From contig NZ_JACVAQ010000001.1 of assembly GCF_014851905.1 (NCBI RefSeq), positions 2,046,001 through 2,110,000 of the forward strand: a stretch of 64,000 nucleotides of DNA, given 5' to 3'. Source of the stretch: Pseudomonas sp. PDM14 (GTDB taxonomy: Bacteria > Pseudomonadota > Gammaproteobacteria > Pseudomonadales > Pseudomonadaceae). The stretch's first letter is position 1. Each line of letters opens with the position of its first letter. The notes under the pieces were generated by a model. It did no database searches. It saw only the letters and a program-made list of their open reading frames with translations, and was not told where the DNA came from. Positions 8,343-17,135 of this stretch are shown here, in pieces. The translations under genes were made by a program, and so were the position numbers.

Positions 8343-8750
8343 TCAGCTTTCCAGCCAGACGTCGCGCGCCCAGTGCCAGACCGAGTCCCAGATCTCATCG
8401 GTCAGCTCGCCTTCGTCGCCGTCCCACAGCACCACCTGACCTTCGACATCCACCGCGTAGTAGTCACGGCCGTCCTGGCACAGCGGCACCAGGTCGCGTG
8501 GCAGGCCGAGGTCCCAGGCCACCGAGGCGACTTCCGGCAGGTAGGTGTGCGAATGCGGATCGCTGGCGGTGACCGGCTCCAGGCGACCGTAGACCACGTC
8601 GCTGACCTTGAGCAGGAACTCGCGCAGCTCGAAGGGCAGGTGGATGAGGATCTGCTCCTGGATTTCCACCAGGGTTTCTTCCTCGGGCAGCTCCAATGGC
8701 ACCGGTACCGGTTCGTTCAGTTCACGCAGTTGTTCGATGACTTCTTCCAC
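8343..8750 (-). CDS. SMI1/KNR4 (SUKH)-like small acidic protein
   Basis: A 135-aa acidic protein (many Glu/Asp, hydrophobic core segments) with the look of a SUKH/SMI1-KNR4 domain: LPFELREFLLKVSDVVYG near residues 38-55, a DYYAVDVEGQVVLWDGDEGE segment and a tryptophan-rich C-terminus. In bacteria this superfamily includes immunity proteins of contact-dependent toxins as well as orphan housekeeping-type members. No toxin gene is adjacent, so an immunity role is unsupported here. It is convergent with the antiporter gene (37 bp gap) and lies downstream of the GGDEF-EAL gene's neighbourhood only by position. Confidence 0.6.
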   Translation of the reverse strand: MEEVIEQLRELNEPVPVPLELPEEETLVEIQEQILIHLPFELREFLLKVSDVVYGRLEPVTASDPHSHTYLPEVASVAWDLGLPRDLVPLCQDGRDYYAVDVEGQVVLWDGDEGELTDEIWDSVWHWARDVWLES

Positions 8751-8847
8751 GGCCGCAGATCCTCTCGCTTGGCAAGGCGCGCTTTATACCCCATCCGCAC
8801 CTAATCCATTGGTCATGATGCTAAAACCCTAGCACTGCGCGTGCCTC

Positions 8848-11727
8848 TCAGCAGAGCGCCGCGTAGTCGCGCAGCAGGCTGGCGAACTGGTCGGCGGGGA
8901 TCGGCGGGCTGATCAGGTAGCCTTGGATCTCGTCGCAGCGCTGCAGCTTGAGAAAGTCCATCTGCGCCTGGGTTTCCACACCCTCGGCGACCACCTTCAG
9001 GCCCAGGCCGTGGGCCATGGCGATGATCGCGCGGGTGATTGCGGCGTCCTCGCCGTTGGCGGAAAGATCGCGGATGAAAGTCTGGTCGATCTTCACGCAG
9101 TCCACCGGGAAGCGCTTGAGGTAGCTGAGCGAGGAGTAACCGGTGCCGAAATCGTCGATCGCCAGTTTCACGCCGAGGTCGCGCAGCTGCTGGAAGGTGG
9201 CGATGACGTTCTCGACGTTGTCGAGCAGCTGGCTTTCGGTCAGCTCCAGCTCCAGGAGGTGCGAGGGCAGGCCGGTTTCCTCCAGCACCTGGCGCACCAG
9301 ACTGACCAGATTGCCCTGGCGCAACTGGTGCACCGACAGGTTGACCGACACGCGCAGGTCGGCCAGCCCGGCCAGCTGCCATTCGCGCGCCTGGCGACAG
9401 GCCTGGCGCAGGACGAATTCGCCGATCGGCGCAATCAGCCCGGTCTCCTCGGCCAGGCCGATGAACTCGCCCGGCGGCACCAGGCCCATCTGCGGGTGGC
9501 GCCAGCGCACCAGCGCTTCGGCGGCATTGAGGCTGTCGTCGGCCAGGCTCAGCTTGGGCTGATAGAACACCTCCAGCTGGCCTTCCTCGATGCCTTTGCG
9601 CAGCTGGTTCTCCAACTGCAGACGCTCCAGGGTGCAGGCCTGCAGGTTCTCGGTGTAGAACTGGAAGGTGTTGCCGCCCAGGTGCTTGGCGTGTTGCATG
9701 GCCATGTTGGCCTGGCTGATCAGCGCGGAGATTTCCCGCGCGTTTTCCGGGAGCAGGCTGATGCCGACGGAGGCGCTGACCACCAGTTCGTGACCGCCAA
9801 CATCCATCGGCGTGCGCAGCTTGCTCAGCAGGCGGCTGGCCAGGCGCGCCAGGTTGGACAGGCTGCCGTAGTCGTCGAAAAGGATGGCGAACTCGTCGCC
9901 GGACAGCCGCGCGATGGTGTTCGCCTCGGACGCTGCCTGGGTCAGGCGCCGGCTCATCTGCCGCAGCAGCTGGTCGGCGACTTCGTGGCCGAGGCTGTCG
10001 TTGAGCAGCTTGAAGCGGTCCAGGTCGATGTGCAGCAAGGCCAGGCTGCGGCCGTTCTGCCGCGTCAGCTCGCCGGCTTCGTGCAGGCGCTCGCGGAACA
10101 GCGTGCGGTTGGCCAGACTGGTCAGTTCGTCGTAGTGCGACAGGTAGCGCAGGCGCTCTTCGGCCTCGCGGCGTGACGACAGGTCGGCGAAGAAGCCGAC
10201 GATGTGGCTGACCCGGCCACGGGGGTCGCGCACCACGTTGAGCTGCAGCAGCTGCGGGTAGAGCTCACCGTTCTTGCGCGTTTCCATCAGCTCGCCGCGC
10301 CAGCTGTCGCTCTGCTCCAGCTGGTGGCGAATCTTCTGGTACTGGCGGCGCGCCTCGGGGCTGCTGACCAGGGTGGCGACGCTACGCCCGAGTACTTCGT
10401 CCTTGCGGTAGCCGGTGACCTGGGTGAAGGCGTCGTTGACCGACAGCAGCAGGTAATCGGCATCGAGGATGACAATGCCCTCGCTGGCGGCCTCGAACAC
10501 CGTCGCGGCCAGGCGCTGTTCTTCATCGCGGCCCTTGCGCGCGGTGATGTCGCGACGGGTGCCGAGCATGCGCAGGACCTTGCCGTCGGCATCGCGCTCG
10601 ACCGCGCGGCCGCGGTCTTCCACCCACAGCCAGCGGCCGCTGGCATGGCGCACGCGGTACTCCACCGTGTAGTCCTCGGTGCGACCCTTGAGGTGCTCGA
10701 CCAGCGCCCGGCGCAGCAACGGCAGGTCGTCCGGGTGCAGGCGCGGCTTGAGGTGGCTGAGCACGCCTTTCACATCGCCCTGGCTGATGCCGAAAATCGC
10801 CTCCAGGTGGCTGTGGTGCACCTCGTCGGTCTTCAGGTCCCAGTCCCACAGGCCCAGTTCGCTGGCCTCCAGGGCCAGGGCCAGGCGGGTTTCGCTCTTG
10901 CCCAGGGCGTGGCTGGTGTCGTCCAGCTCGAGAGTGCGCTGGGCCACGCGAATTTCCAGCTCGTCATGGGCCTGGCGCAGGTCGCGCTCGGCACGGCGGC
11001 GCTGTTCCACTTCGCGGGCCAACTCCTGGTTCAGCGCTTCGGCGCTGCTGCGCGCGTACTCCAGGCGCTCGATCAGCGTCTGGTTCTGGAAGCGCTGCAG
11101 CAGGCTGCGCTGGACCAGCAGATTGACCTGCCAGGCCACGACCCAGAGGCTCAGCAGCAGAATCAGGCCGAGGGCACCCCAGCCCTGCTGGCGCGAATCG
11201 CTGCTGAGCAGCAGGTAGACGATCGACGGCGCCAGGCACGGCAGGGAAAACACCAGAAACGCCGAGCGGCTGACGGCATACGCCACGCTGGCAGACAGGA
11301 TCGCCGCGGCGATCAGCCCATAGAGCAGCGCTTGCAGCAGGAAGTGGTCGGCCGGCACCAGAACGATGGCGGCGAACGCCAGGGTCAGCCCGGACAGTCC
11401 GGCACCGAGCAGGAACATGTGACGCCACTGCGGGCTGGCCTGACGCGACGGCAGCGCGGCGTTGAAGGCGGCGACCTGAATCAGCCGCAATACGGCCAGC
11501 AACACCACCCAGATCAGCCAGCCGGCGAGCAGCAGCGTCTGCTGTTCACCCCAGAGCAGGCCGGCACAGGCCAAGGCATTGAGCAGCATGAACAGGGTCG
11601 GGACCTGCGATCCCTGATAAAGCAGACGGGTCCGCTCTACCGATAACTCGGTGGCGAACTGATGACGAACGGCGCGCGAATCGTCCACTGGTACGGAGCC
11701 CGTGGCGTTCCTTGAAGCAGTGGTCAT
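8848..11727 (-). CDS. Membrane-anchored PAS-PAS-GGDEF-EAL cyclic-di-GMP protein
   Basis: A 959-aa inner-membrane signalling protein. Residues about 40-215 form several hydrophobic helices, followed by a coiled coil (about 220-290), two PAS domains (about 285-400 and 405-530), a GGDEF domain (about 535-695) and an EAL domain (about 705-950). The diguanylate cyclase signature reads SGDEF (in [11 protein letters not shown]), a variant sometimes still active. The EAL part is well conserved: [16 protein letters not shown], the KIDQTFIRD segment and AEGVET, so phosphodiesterase activity is likely. It is divergent from uvrD, the same neighbours as PA5442-PA5443 in P. aeruginosa as I recall. The sensed signal is unknown. 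Confidence 0.9.
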   Translation of the reverse strand: MTTASRNATGSVPVDDSRAVRHQFATELSVERTRLLYQGSQVPTLFMLLNALACAGLLWGEQQTLLLAGWLIWVVLLAVLRLIQVAAFNAALPSRQASPQWRHMFLLGAGLSGLTLAFAAIVLVPADHFLLQALLYGLIAAAILSASVAYAVSRSAFLVFSLPCLAPSIVYLLLSSDSRQQGWGALGLILLLSLWVVAWQVNLLVQRSLLQRFQNQTLIERLEYARSSAEALNQELAREVEQRRRAERDLRQAHDELEIRVAQRTLELDDTSHALGKSETRLALALEASELGLWDWDLKTDEVHHSHLEAIFGISQGDVKGVLSHLKPRLHPDDLPLLRRALVEHLKGRTEDYTVEYRVRHASGRWLWVEDRGRAVERDADGKVLRMLGTRRDITARKGRDEEQRLAATVFEAASEGIVILDADYLLLSVNDAFTQVTGYRKDEVLGRSVATLVSSPEARRQYQKIRHQLEQSDSWRGELMETRKNGELYPQLLQLNVVRDPRGRVSHIVGFFADLSSRREAEERLRYLSHYDELTSLANRTLFRERLHEAGELTRQNGRSLALLHIDLDRFKLLNDSLGHEVADQLLRQMSRRLTQAASEANTIARLSGDEFAILFDDYGSLSNLARLASRLLSKLRTPMDVGGHELVVSASVGISLLPENAREISALISQANMAMQHAKHLGGNTFQFYTENLQACTLERLQLENQLRKGIEEGQLEVFYQPKLSLADDSLNAAEALVRWRHPQMGLVPPGEFIGLAEETGLIAPIGEFVLRQACRQAREWQLAGLADLRVSVNLSVHQLRQGNLVSLVRQVLEETGLPSHLLELELTESQLLDNVENVIATFQQLRDLGVKLAIDDFGTGYSSLSYLKRFPVDCVKIDQTFIRDLSANGEDAAITRAIIAMAHGLGLKVVAEGVETQAQMDFLKLQRCDEIQGYLISPPIPADQFASLLRDYAALC

Positions 11728-11914
11728 AGGCGATTTTCTTGTAATGGTTTGCCTGACTATTGCCGGAGCATACCCGAGCTAGAGCGCTCGCCCAAGCCAT
11801 ATGCTGGCAATTTAACAGCGAGCATCGACCGGTGGCAGCACAGTTGTACGCTGACTGAACAGTCGCATCCAGTCACGGTTTGCCGCCCCCTACCTCGGCC
11901 CGTAGAATGCCGCG

Positions 11915-14119
11915 ATGCAGAATGATCCCGCCCGTTTCGACCCAGAACTTCTCCTCGCCTCCCTCAACGACGCGCAATGCCAGGCCGTGGCCGCTCCGCT
12001 TGGTCGCCAGCTGGTGCTGGCCGGTGCCGGCTCGGGCAAGACCCGCGTGCTGGTGCACCGCATCGCCTGGCTGATCCAGATCGTCAACGCCTCGCCCTAC
12101 AGCATCCTGTCGGTGACCTTCACCAACAAGGCCGCCGCCGAGATGCGCCACCGCATCGAGCAGATGCTCGGCCTCAATCCCAATGGCATGTGGGTCGGCA
12201 CCTTTCACGGCCTGGCGCACCGCATCCTCCGGGCACACTGGCGCGAAGCCGGGCTGGCCGAGAACTTCCAGATCCTCGATTCCGACGACCAGCAGCGCCT
12301 GGTCAAGCGGGTGATCCGCGACCTCGGCCTCGACGAGCAGCGCTGGCCGGCCAAGCAGGCGCAGTGGTTCATCAACGGCCAGAAGGACGAAGGCCTGCGG
12401 CCGAAAAACATCCAGGCCGGCGGCGATCTGTACCTCGCCACCATGCTGAAGATCTACGAAGGCTACGAAGCGGCCTGCGCGCGCACCGGGGTGATCGACT
12501 TCGCCGAACTGCTGCTGCGCGCCCTCGACCTGTGGCGCGATAACCCGGGCGGCATCCTGCAGCACTACCAGAAGCGCTTCCGCCACATCCTGGTCGACGA
12601 GTTCCAGGACACCAACGCCGTGCAGTACGCCTGGCTGCGTTTCCTCGCCCAGGGCGGCGACAGCCTGATGGTAGTGGGCGACGACGACCAGTCGATCTAC
12701 GGCTGGCGCGGCGCCAAGATCGAGAACATCCAGGAATACGACCGCGATTTCCCCGACGCGCAGATGATCCGCCTGGAGCAGAACTACCGCTCCACCGCCG
12801 GCATCCTCAAGGCCGCCAACGCCCTGATCGCCAACAACAACGGGCGCCTGGGCAAGGAGCTGTGGACCGACGGCAACGACGGCGAGCCGCTGACCCTGTA
12901 CGCCGCCTTCAACGAGCACGACGAAGCACGCTACGTGGTCGAGAGCATCGAGCGTGCGCTGAAGACCGGCCTGTCACGCAGCGAGATCGCCATCCTCTAC
13001 CGCTCCAACGCCCAGTCGCGGGTGCTGGAAGAGGCCCTGCTGCGCGAACGCATCCCCTACCGCATCTACGGCGGCCAGCGCTTCTTCGAGCGCGCCGAGA
13101 TCAAGAACGCGGTGGCCTACCTGCGCCTGATCGACGGCCGGCACAACGATGCTGCGCTGGAACGGGTGATCAACGTGCCGACCCGCGGCATCGGCGAGAA
13201 GACCATCGAGGCGATCCGCGAACACGCGCGCCACAGCGACCTGTCGATGTGGGCGGCGATGCAGCAGCTGATTGCCAACAAAGCACTGCCCGGCCGCGCC
13301 GCCGGTGCCCTGGCAGTGTTCAGCGAGCTGATCGAGAACCTCGCGGCCAAGGTGCTGAGCATGCCGCTGCACCTGATGACCCAGACCGTCATCGAGCAGA
13401 GCGGGCTGATCGCCTGGCACCAGGCCGAGAAAGGCGAAAAGGCCCAGGCCCGGGTGGAAAACCTCGAGGAACTGGTCAGCGCTGCGCGCAACTTCGAAAA
13501 CAACGAGGAAGAGGACATGTCGCCGCTGGCGGCCTTCCTCACCCACGCTTCGCTGGAAGCCGGCGACACCCAGGCCGACGAGCACGAGGAGAGCGTGCAG
13601 CTGATGACGCTGCACAGCGCCAAGGGCCTGGAATTCCCCATGGTCTTCCTGGTCGGCATGGAAGAAGGCCTGTTCCCGCACAAGATGAGCCTGGAGGAGC
13701 CCGGCCGTCTCGAAGAAGAGCGCCGCCTGGCCTATGTCGGCGTGACCCGCGCCATGCAGCACCTGGTGCTGAGCTACGCGGAAACCCGCCGCCTTTACGG
13801 CAGCGAGACCTACAACAAGGTGTCGCGTTTCGTCCGCGAGATTCCGCCGGCGCTGATTCAGGAAGTGCGCCTGAGCAACAGCGTCAGCCGTCCGTACAGC
13901 GGTGCCGGCGCGAGCAGCGCGACCAGCAGCATGTTCGCCAACGCCGAAGTGCCGGACACCGGTTTCCGCCTCGGCCAGCACGTGCGCCATGCGCTGTTCG
14001 GCGACGGTGTGATCCTCAACTTCGAAGGCAGCGGCGCGCAGGCACGGGTGCAGGTCAACTTCGAGAGCGAGGGCAGCAAGTGGCTGATGCTCAGCTACGC
14101 CAAGCTGGAAGCGCTGTAA
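11915..14119 (+). CDS. uvrD: DNA helicase II (UvrD)
   Basis: A 734-aa superfamily 1A 3'-5' helicase acting in nucleotide excision repair and mismatch repair. All helicase motifs are visible: the Walker A GAGSGKTRVLVHR near residue 36, SVTFTNKAAAEM (Ia), VDEFQDTN (II), GDDDQSIYGWRGA (III), QNYRST (IV), MTLHSAKGLEFPMVFL (V) and RLAYVGVTRAM (VI). The C-terminal tail with FRLGQHVRHALFGDGVILNFEG matches the UvrD-type C-terminal Tudor-like domain. The length is that of Pseudomonas UvrD. The start at ATG 11915 is followed by a region conserved from the LNDAQCQAV segment on, so an error of a few codons at the N-terminus is possible. Confidence 0.96.
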   Translation: MQNDPARFDPELLLASLNDAQCQAVAAPLGRQLVLAGAGSGKTRVLVHRIAWLIQIVNASPYSILSVTFTNKAAAEMRHRIEQMLGLNPNGMWVGTFHGLAHRILRAHWREAGLAENFQILDSDDQQRLVKRVIRDLGLDEQRWPAKQAQWFINGQKDEGLRPKNIQAGGDLYLATMLKIYEGYEAACARTGVIDFAELLLRALDLWRDNPGGILQHYQKRFRHILVDEFQDTNAVQYAWLRFLAQGGDSLMVVGDDDQSIYGWRGAKIENIQEYDRDFPDAQMIRLEQNYRSTAGILKAANALIANNNGRLGKELWTDGNDGEPLTLYAAFNEHDEARYVVESIERALKTGLSRSEIAILYRSNAQSRVLEEALLRERIPYRIYGGQRFFERAEIKNAVAYLRLIDGRHNDAALERVINVPTRGIGEKTIEAIREHARHSDLSMWAAMQQLIANKALPGRAAGALAVFSELIENLAAKVLSMPLHLMTQTVIEQSGLIAWHQAEKGEKAQARVENLEELVSAARNFENNEEEDMSPLAAFLTHASLEAGDTQADEHEESVQLMTLHSAKGLEFPMVFLVGMEEGLFPHKMSLEEPGRLEEERRLAYVGVTRAMQHLVLSYAETRRLYGSETYNKVSRFVREIPPALIQEVRLSNSVSRPYSGAGASSATSSMFANAEVPDTGFRLGQHVRHALFGDGVILNFEGSGAQARVQVNFESEGSKWLMLSYAKLEAL

Positions 14120-14312
14120 AACGACGCGGGTGCCGCAGCTTGATTTCCTAGGATGAATTACGCGCTGTTCATCCACCGAAGCCGGGCACAGTGGGGCAGT
14201 GAAGCGCGACTCACCCTACAAACGCTGATGCTCGGCTGCGCCAGGCCGAAAGCCCTCTGATCCCGCAGGACGGTTCAAACCTGCGAGCTACACCCGACAA
14301 GAAAACTAAAGC

Positions 14313-14954
14313 TCACGCGTCTGCCTGCAACGCGGCCATCGCCTGCGCGATCTGCTGCTCGCTGGGCCGCTCGGACTGCTGCAGCCCCTGTTGCACGCCG
14401 CGGAAGTTGGCCGCGTCCTTGTTCTGGCTGAGCTTGAACTGACCTTCGAGTCGGCTGATCGGCAGGGCGAAGCCGACGATGGCGCGCAGCATGCTGTCGA
14501 TGTACGCCGCCGGTGCATCGCTCACCGCCCACGGCCGTTCACGATTCCGCTCATGCCGGTCGCTCAGTGTACTGACCAGCGCCAGCAGGCGCTCGCGATC
14601 ATCGAACACCTCGGCGCGGCCATAGGCATGCACCGCCTGGTAGTTCCAGGTCGGCACCACCTTGCCGTGCTCGGCCTTGGCCGGGTAGAAGCTCGGGCTG
14701 ACATAGGCCTCCGCGCCCTGAAACACCACCAGTGCCTCCTCCCCAGCCTGCAAGATGCGCCACTGCGGGTTGGCGCGAGCGAAGTGACCGTACAACGTGC
14801 CGTGTTCGCCTTCGTCCTGCACCAGCAGCAACGGCAGGTGGCTGGCCAGCAGCCCCTGCTCACCGTTGGTCACTACGATCGCCAATGGCGTGTGCGCAAT
14901 GAACCCGTGCAGCGTGGCGGTATCGTGTTGGGCGAAGGTCTTGGGAACGTACAT
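14313..14954 (-). CDS. PaiB-family FMN-binding protein
   Basis: A 213-aa protein beginning MYVPKTFAQHD, the hallmark N-terminus of the PaiB / FMN-binding negative regulator family (PF04299), which adopts a split-barrel flavin-binding fold. Other conserved stretches are SHLPLLL, LYGHFARANPQW, YVSPSFYP and VPTWNYQAVHAYG. In Bacillus PaiB affects sporulation and degradative-enzyme genes, but in proteobacteria these proteins are mostly uncharacterised, and flavin- or haem-related redox roles are possible. No operon partner is evident. It is convergent with uvrD, with 193 bp between the stops that hold no gene. Confidence 0.88.
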   Translation of the reverse strand: MYVPKTFAQHDTATLHGFIAHTPLAIVVTNGEQGLLASHLPLLLVQDEGEHGTLYGHFARANPQWRILQAGEEALVVFQGAEAYVSPSFYPAKAEHGKVVPTWNYQAVHAYGRAEVFDDRERLLALVSTLSDRHERNRERPWAVSDAPAAYIDSMLRAIVGFALPISRLEGQFKLSQNKDAANFRGVQQGLQQSERPSEQQIAQAMAALQADA

Positions 14955-15109
14955 GGCGTACCTCGGCAGTCATTAGCCGCTGGTGTACCGCATCGCACGA
15001 ATGGCGAACAGATACAGTTGTCATAAATCCCGAAACACTCTGCGGCTGGCCTTTACGCCCAGTACTGGGCAGCATGACGCGCGTATAACCACAAATCGGG
15101 ATACCTGAT

Positions 15110-15955
15110 ATGCAACGCTTTCTCACCATCGCTCTGGCCCTCTGCCTCGGCCTGACACTCAGCCTCGACGCCAGTGCCAAGCGCATGGGCGGCGGCAAAT
15201 CCTTCGGCTCCGCGCCGACCCACCAGAGCCGTCAGGCCGATGCGCCGAGCGCACCCGGTGCCACTGGCGCCGCCGCGACCGCCGGTCGCGCCGCCCCGGC
15301 TGCCAGCGGCGCTTCGCGCTGGCTCGGCCCGCTGGCCGGCATCGCCGCCGGCGGCCTGCTCGCCTCGATGTTCATGGGCGATGGCTTCCAGGGCATCCAG
15401 TTCCTCGACATCCTTCTGCTCGGCCTGATCGCCTTCGTCATCTTCCGCTTCATCGCCTCGCGCCGTCAGGCCCAGGGCAATCCGGCCGCTGCCGGCGCGG
15501 GTGGCATGCACCGACAGATGCCGCAGCAGGCGCCGATCTTCGGCAGCAGTGGCGGCGCCGCTGCACGCCCGGTGATCAATGCCCCAGCCTGGTTCGACGA
15601 ACAGCGCTTCATCGCCGCCGGTCGCGAGCACTTCCAGGCGCTGCAGCAACACTGGGATGCGGCCGAGATGGACAAGATTGCCGAGTTCGTCACCCCGCAG
15701 ATGCTCAGCTTCCTCAAGGAAGAGCGCGCCAGCCTGGGTGATGGCTTCCAGTCCACCTACATCGATGACCTCGATGCACAGCTGGATGGCATCGACGAAC
15801 TGGCCGACAAGACCGTCGCCACCCTGACCTTCCGCGGCGTGGCGAAAACCTCGCGCTTCGACCAGGGCGAACCGTTCAGCGAAAGCTGGCGCATGGAACG
15901 TGCCGCAGGCGACAACCAGCCTTGGCTGGTCGCCGGTATCCGCCAGAACGGCTGA
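15110..15955 (+). CDS. Tim44-like domain protein with signal peptide
   Basis: A 281-aa exported or membrane-anchored protein. Residues 1-23 form a signal peptide ending in DASA. This is followed by a glycine/alanine-rich segment, hydrophobic stretches around residues 65-88 and 97-117, and a C-terminal Tim44-like domain (PF04280; about residues 155-280, containing WFDEQRFIAAGREHF and WRMERAAGDNQPWLVAGIRQ). The bacterial family is common in Pseudomonas and of unknown function; the fold resembles the mitochondrial import factor Tim44 and the ribosomal protein mL45. Single gene with its own terminator 15 bp downstream. Confidence 0.85.
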   Translation: MQRFLTIALALCLGLTLSLDASAKRMGGGKSFGSAPTHQSRQADAPSAPGATGAAATAGRAAPAASGASRWLGPLAGIAAGGLLASMFMGDGFQGIQFLDILLLGLIAFVIFRFIASRRQAQGNPAAAGAGGMHRQMPQQAPIFGSSGGAAARPVINAPAWFDEQRFIAAGREHFQALQQHWDAAEMDKIAEFVTPQMLSFLKEERASLGDGFQSTYIDDLDAQLDGIDELADKTVATLTFRGVAKTSRFDQGEPFSESWRMERAAGDNQPWLVAGIRQNG

Positions 15956-15969
15956 TCCGCACGCACATG

Positions 15970-15998
15970 AAAAAGCCCGGGCTGGTCCCGGGCTTTTT
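15970..15998. terminator. Bidirectional rho-independent terminator
   Basis: A 12-bp perfect stem AAAAAGCCCGGG / CCCGGGCTTTTT with a 5-nt loop (CTGGT) lies between the convergent Tim44-like gene and the zinc-ribbon gene. A and T runs on both sides let it serve both strands. Confidence 0.92.
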
Positions 15999-16020
15999 CT
16001 TGTCCGCGATAAACGTCCGG

Positions 16021-16284
16021 TCACTCGGCCAGCAGTTGCCGCACACCCAGCCGCTCGATCTGCTCGAGCATCTGTTGCTCTTGATCAGCCTGCAGGTGCA
16101 ACGACTCGCCCGCGGCGATATCAGCGGCCATGCGTTGCAGGGTCGGCATGTCGAAATACTGATCGGTCATTGCCAGCGACAACACCAGCTCGCGGTCTTC
16201 GCGCGGGCGCTCCGCGCATTCGGGGCACGTGACGAACGCACCAAACTTGATCGCACCACAGTTGAAGCATACAACTTGAGTCAT
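16021..16284 (-). CDS. Small zinc-ribbon protein
   Basis: An 87-aa protein whose N-terminus carries two CxxC knuckles (CFNC at residues 6-9 and CPEC at 20-23), consistent with a single zinc ribbon, followed by a helical region rich in Glu, Gln and Leu. No family was recognised. The ATG overlaps the TGA of the upstream gene by 4 bp, so both are translated from one message and may act together. Confidence 0.7.
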   Translation of the reverse strand: MTQVVCFNCGAIKFGAFVTCPECAERPREDRELVLSLAMTDQYFDMPTLQRMAADIAAGESLHLQADQEQQMLEQIERLGVRQLLAE

Positions 16285-16574
16285 GGCTGCTTTCCACTGG
16301 CTGCCATCGATTCACAGGCCATGCCCTCGACCGTTTGGTACATCAGGCCGCTGCCATCTTCGACCGCATACTCCGATTGCAGGTAGCTGACCAGTGGCGA
16401 AGGCAGGCGCTGGATGCCGACCTCATCGATGAACGCGTCCAGCGAACGGCGGAAACCGGCGCGCATTTCGGCTATTTTTTCCGGCGTGGCATTGGTCCAG
16501 AAAATGCCTTTGTCGTTGTACGAGCCAATGCCCGACAACAACTGGAGCAAACGCTGCTTTTCCTCGGTGTTCAT
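16281..16574 (-). CDS. Conserved-looking hypothetical protein, 97 aa
   Basis: A 97-aa soluble helical protein beginning MNTEEKQRLLQLLSGIG. No motif was recognised. The ATG at 16572-16574 was selected rather than a start 31 codons upstream because GGAG and AAGGAC lie just before it and the upstream codons are Ala/Arg-rich as expected of non-coding GC-rich DNA. It is coupled by an ATGA overlap to the zinc-ribbon gene. It has codon use like the rest of the chromosome, in contrast to the AT-rich region immediately upstream. Confidence 0.65.
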   Translation of the reverse strand: MNTEEKQRLLQLLSGIGSYNDKGIFWTNATPEKIAEMRAGFRRSLDAFIDEVGIQRLPSPLVSYLQSEYAVEDGSGLMYQTVEGMACESMAASGKQP

Positions 16575-17135
16575 CTCCGGCGTCCTTGCTGAGCGTGCTT
16601 GAGCGGCCGTGATCCGGCCATGGATCGCCACTCTAGCAAAGGCGGTCTGGCGGGCGAAACCAAACACCCCGCCAGCAATCGTCGCGATCTTGCGACGATG
16701 GGTTGGCCATCACTTCTCTTGGAAAAAATACTAAGTCAAAGCCACCCATTGCTGACCTATCGGTCACTTTTAGAGTTCGCTTACGTGGAAATATAAATCT
16801 CAAAATACAACAACTTAGAAACCAAGCCCTAAAAACAACTTGCCTTCTATAAATAGCTTCCCCCAATACAAGCCAAGCTATGAATAGGAATTCATTTAGC
16901 AAAATCTGACTATTTGGACAGCTATATTAATTGTTCTATATGTTACGCACCTCACAACTCGCCAGCTTGTAAGAGCATAAACACACGACTAGGATGCCCG
17001 CCATACGTAGATCGTGTGCAAGTTGCTGCACACATACAAATGCGCAATTTATTGCGCACTGGGCCAAGGATGAAGTGCCTAGAGTCTCTTGTAGAAAAGA
17101 ACACTTAGTTCTATTTCTTATTGGCAGGTCATGGA
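16575..17135. other. AT-rich intergenic region upstream of the type VI secretion locus
   Basis: About 560 bp without a convincing gene. From about 16730 to 17110 the GC content is clearly lower than on either side, with A and T runs typical of silenced or laterally acquired promoter regions. The few short open frames lack ribosome sites and family similarity. No -24/-12 sigma-54 element or Fur box was recognised by eye. Two inverted repeats near its right end are listed separately. Confidence 0.6.
17014..17058. promoter_or_regulatory. Tandem inverted repeats upstream of tssA
   Basis: GTGTGCA-6 nt-TGCACAC (17014-17033) is followed 7 nt later by TGCGCAAT-TT-ATTGCGCA (17041-17058). Both have perfect arms and share a TGC.CA theme. 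They end 77 bp before the tssA start, so they are plausible operators or leader hairpins of the secretion operon. Confidence 0.5.

Noticed and set aside
8343..8750. SUKH-like protein as an immunity protein of a polymorphic toxin
   Set aside because: No toxin, VgrG, PAAR or CDI-type gene is adjacent, so the immunity interpretation has no contextual support.
14120..14312. Degenerate repeat (TAGGATGAATTACGCGC ... TTCATCC) downstream of uvrD
   Set aside because: It vaguely resembles a common Pseudomonas intergenic repeat, but the arms are too degenerate to call.
16633..17108. Short open frames of 64-89 codons in the AT-rich region before tssA
   Set aside because: They overlap each other on opposite strands, lack ribosome binding sites and give no recognisable protein. 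The region is better read as control sequence.
16690..17135. Sigma-54 promoter (-24 GG / -12 GC) for the T6SS operon, expected from the sigma-54 activator in the locus
   Set aside because: Candidate GG dinucleotides such as those at 16702 and 16914 lack a GC at the required distance, and no match to TGGCAC-N5-TTGC was found by eye. The activator may act on other promoters.
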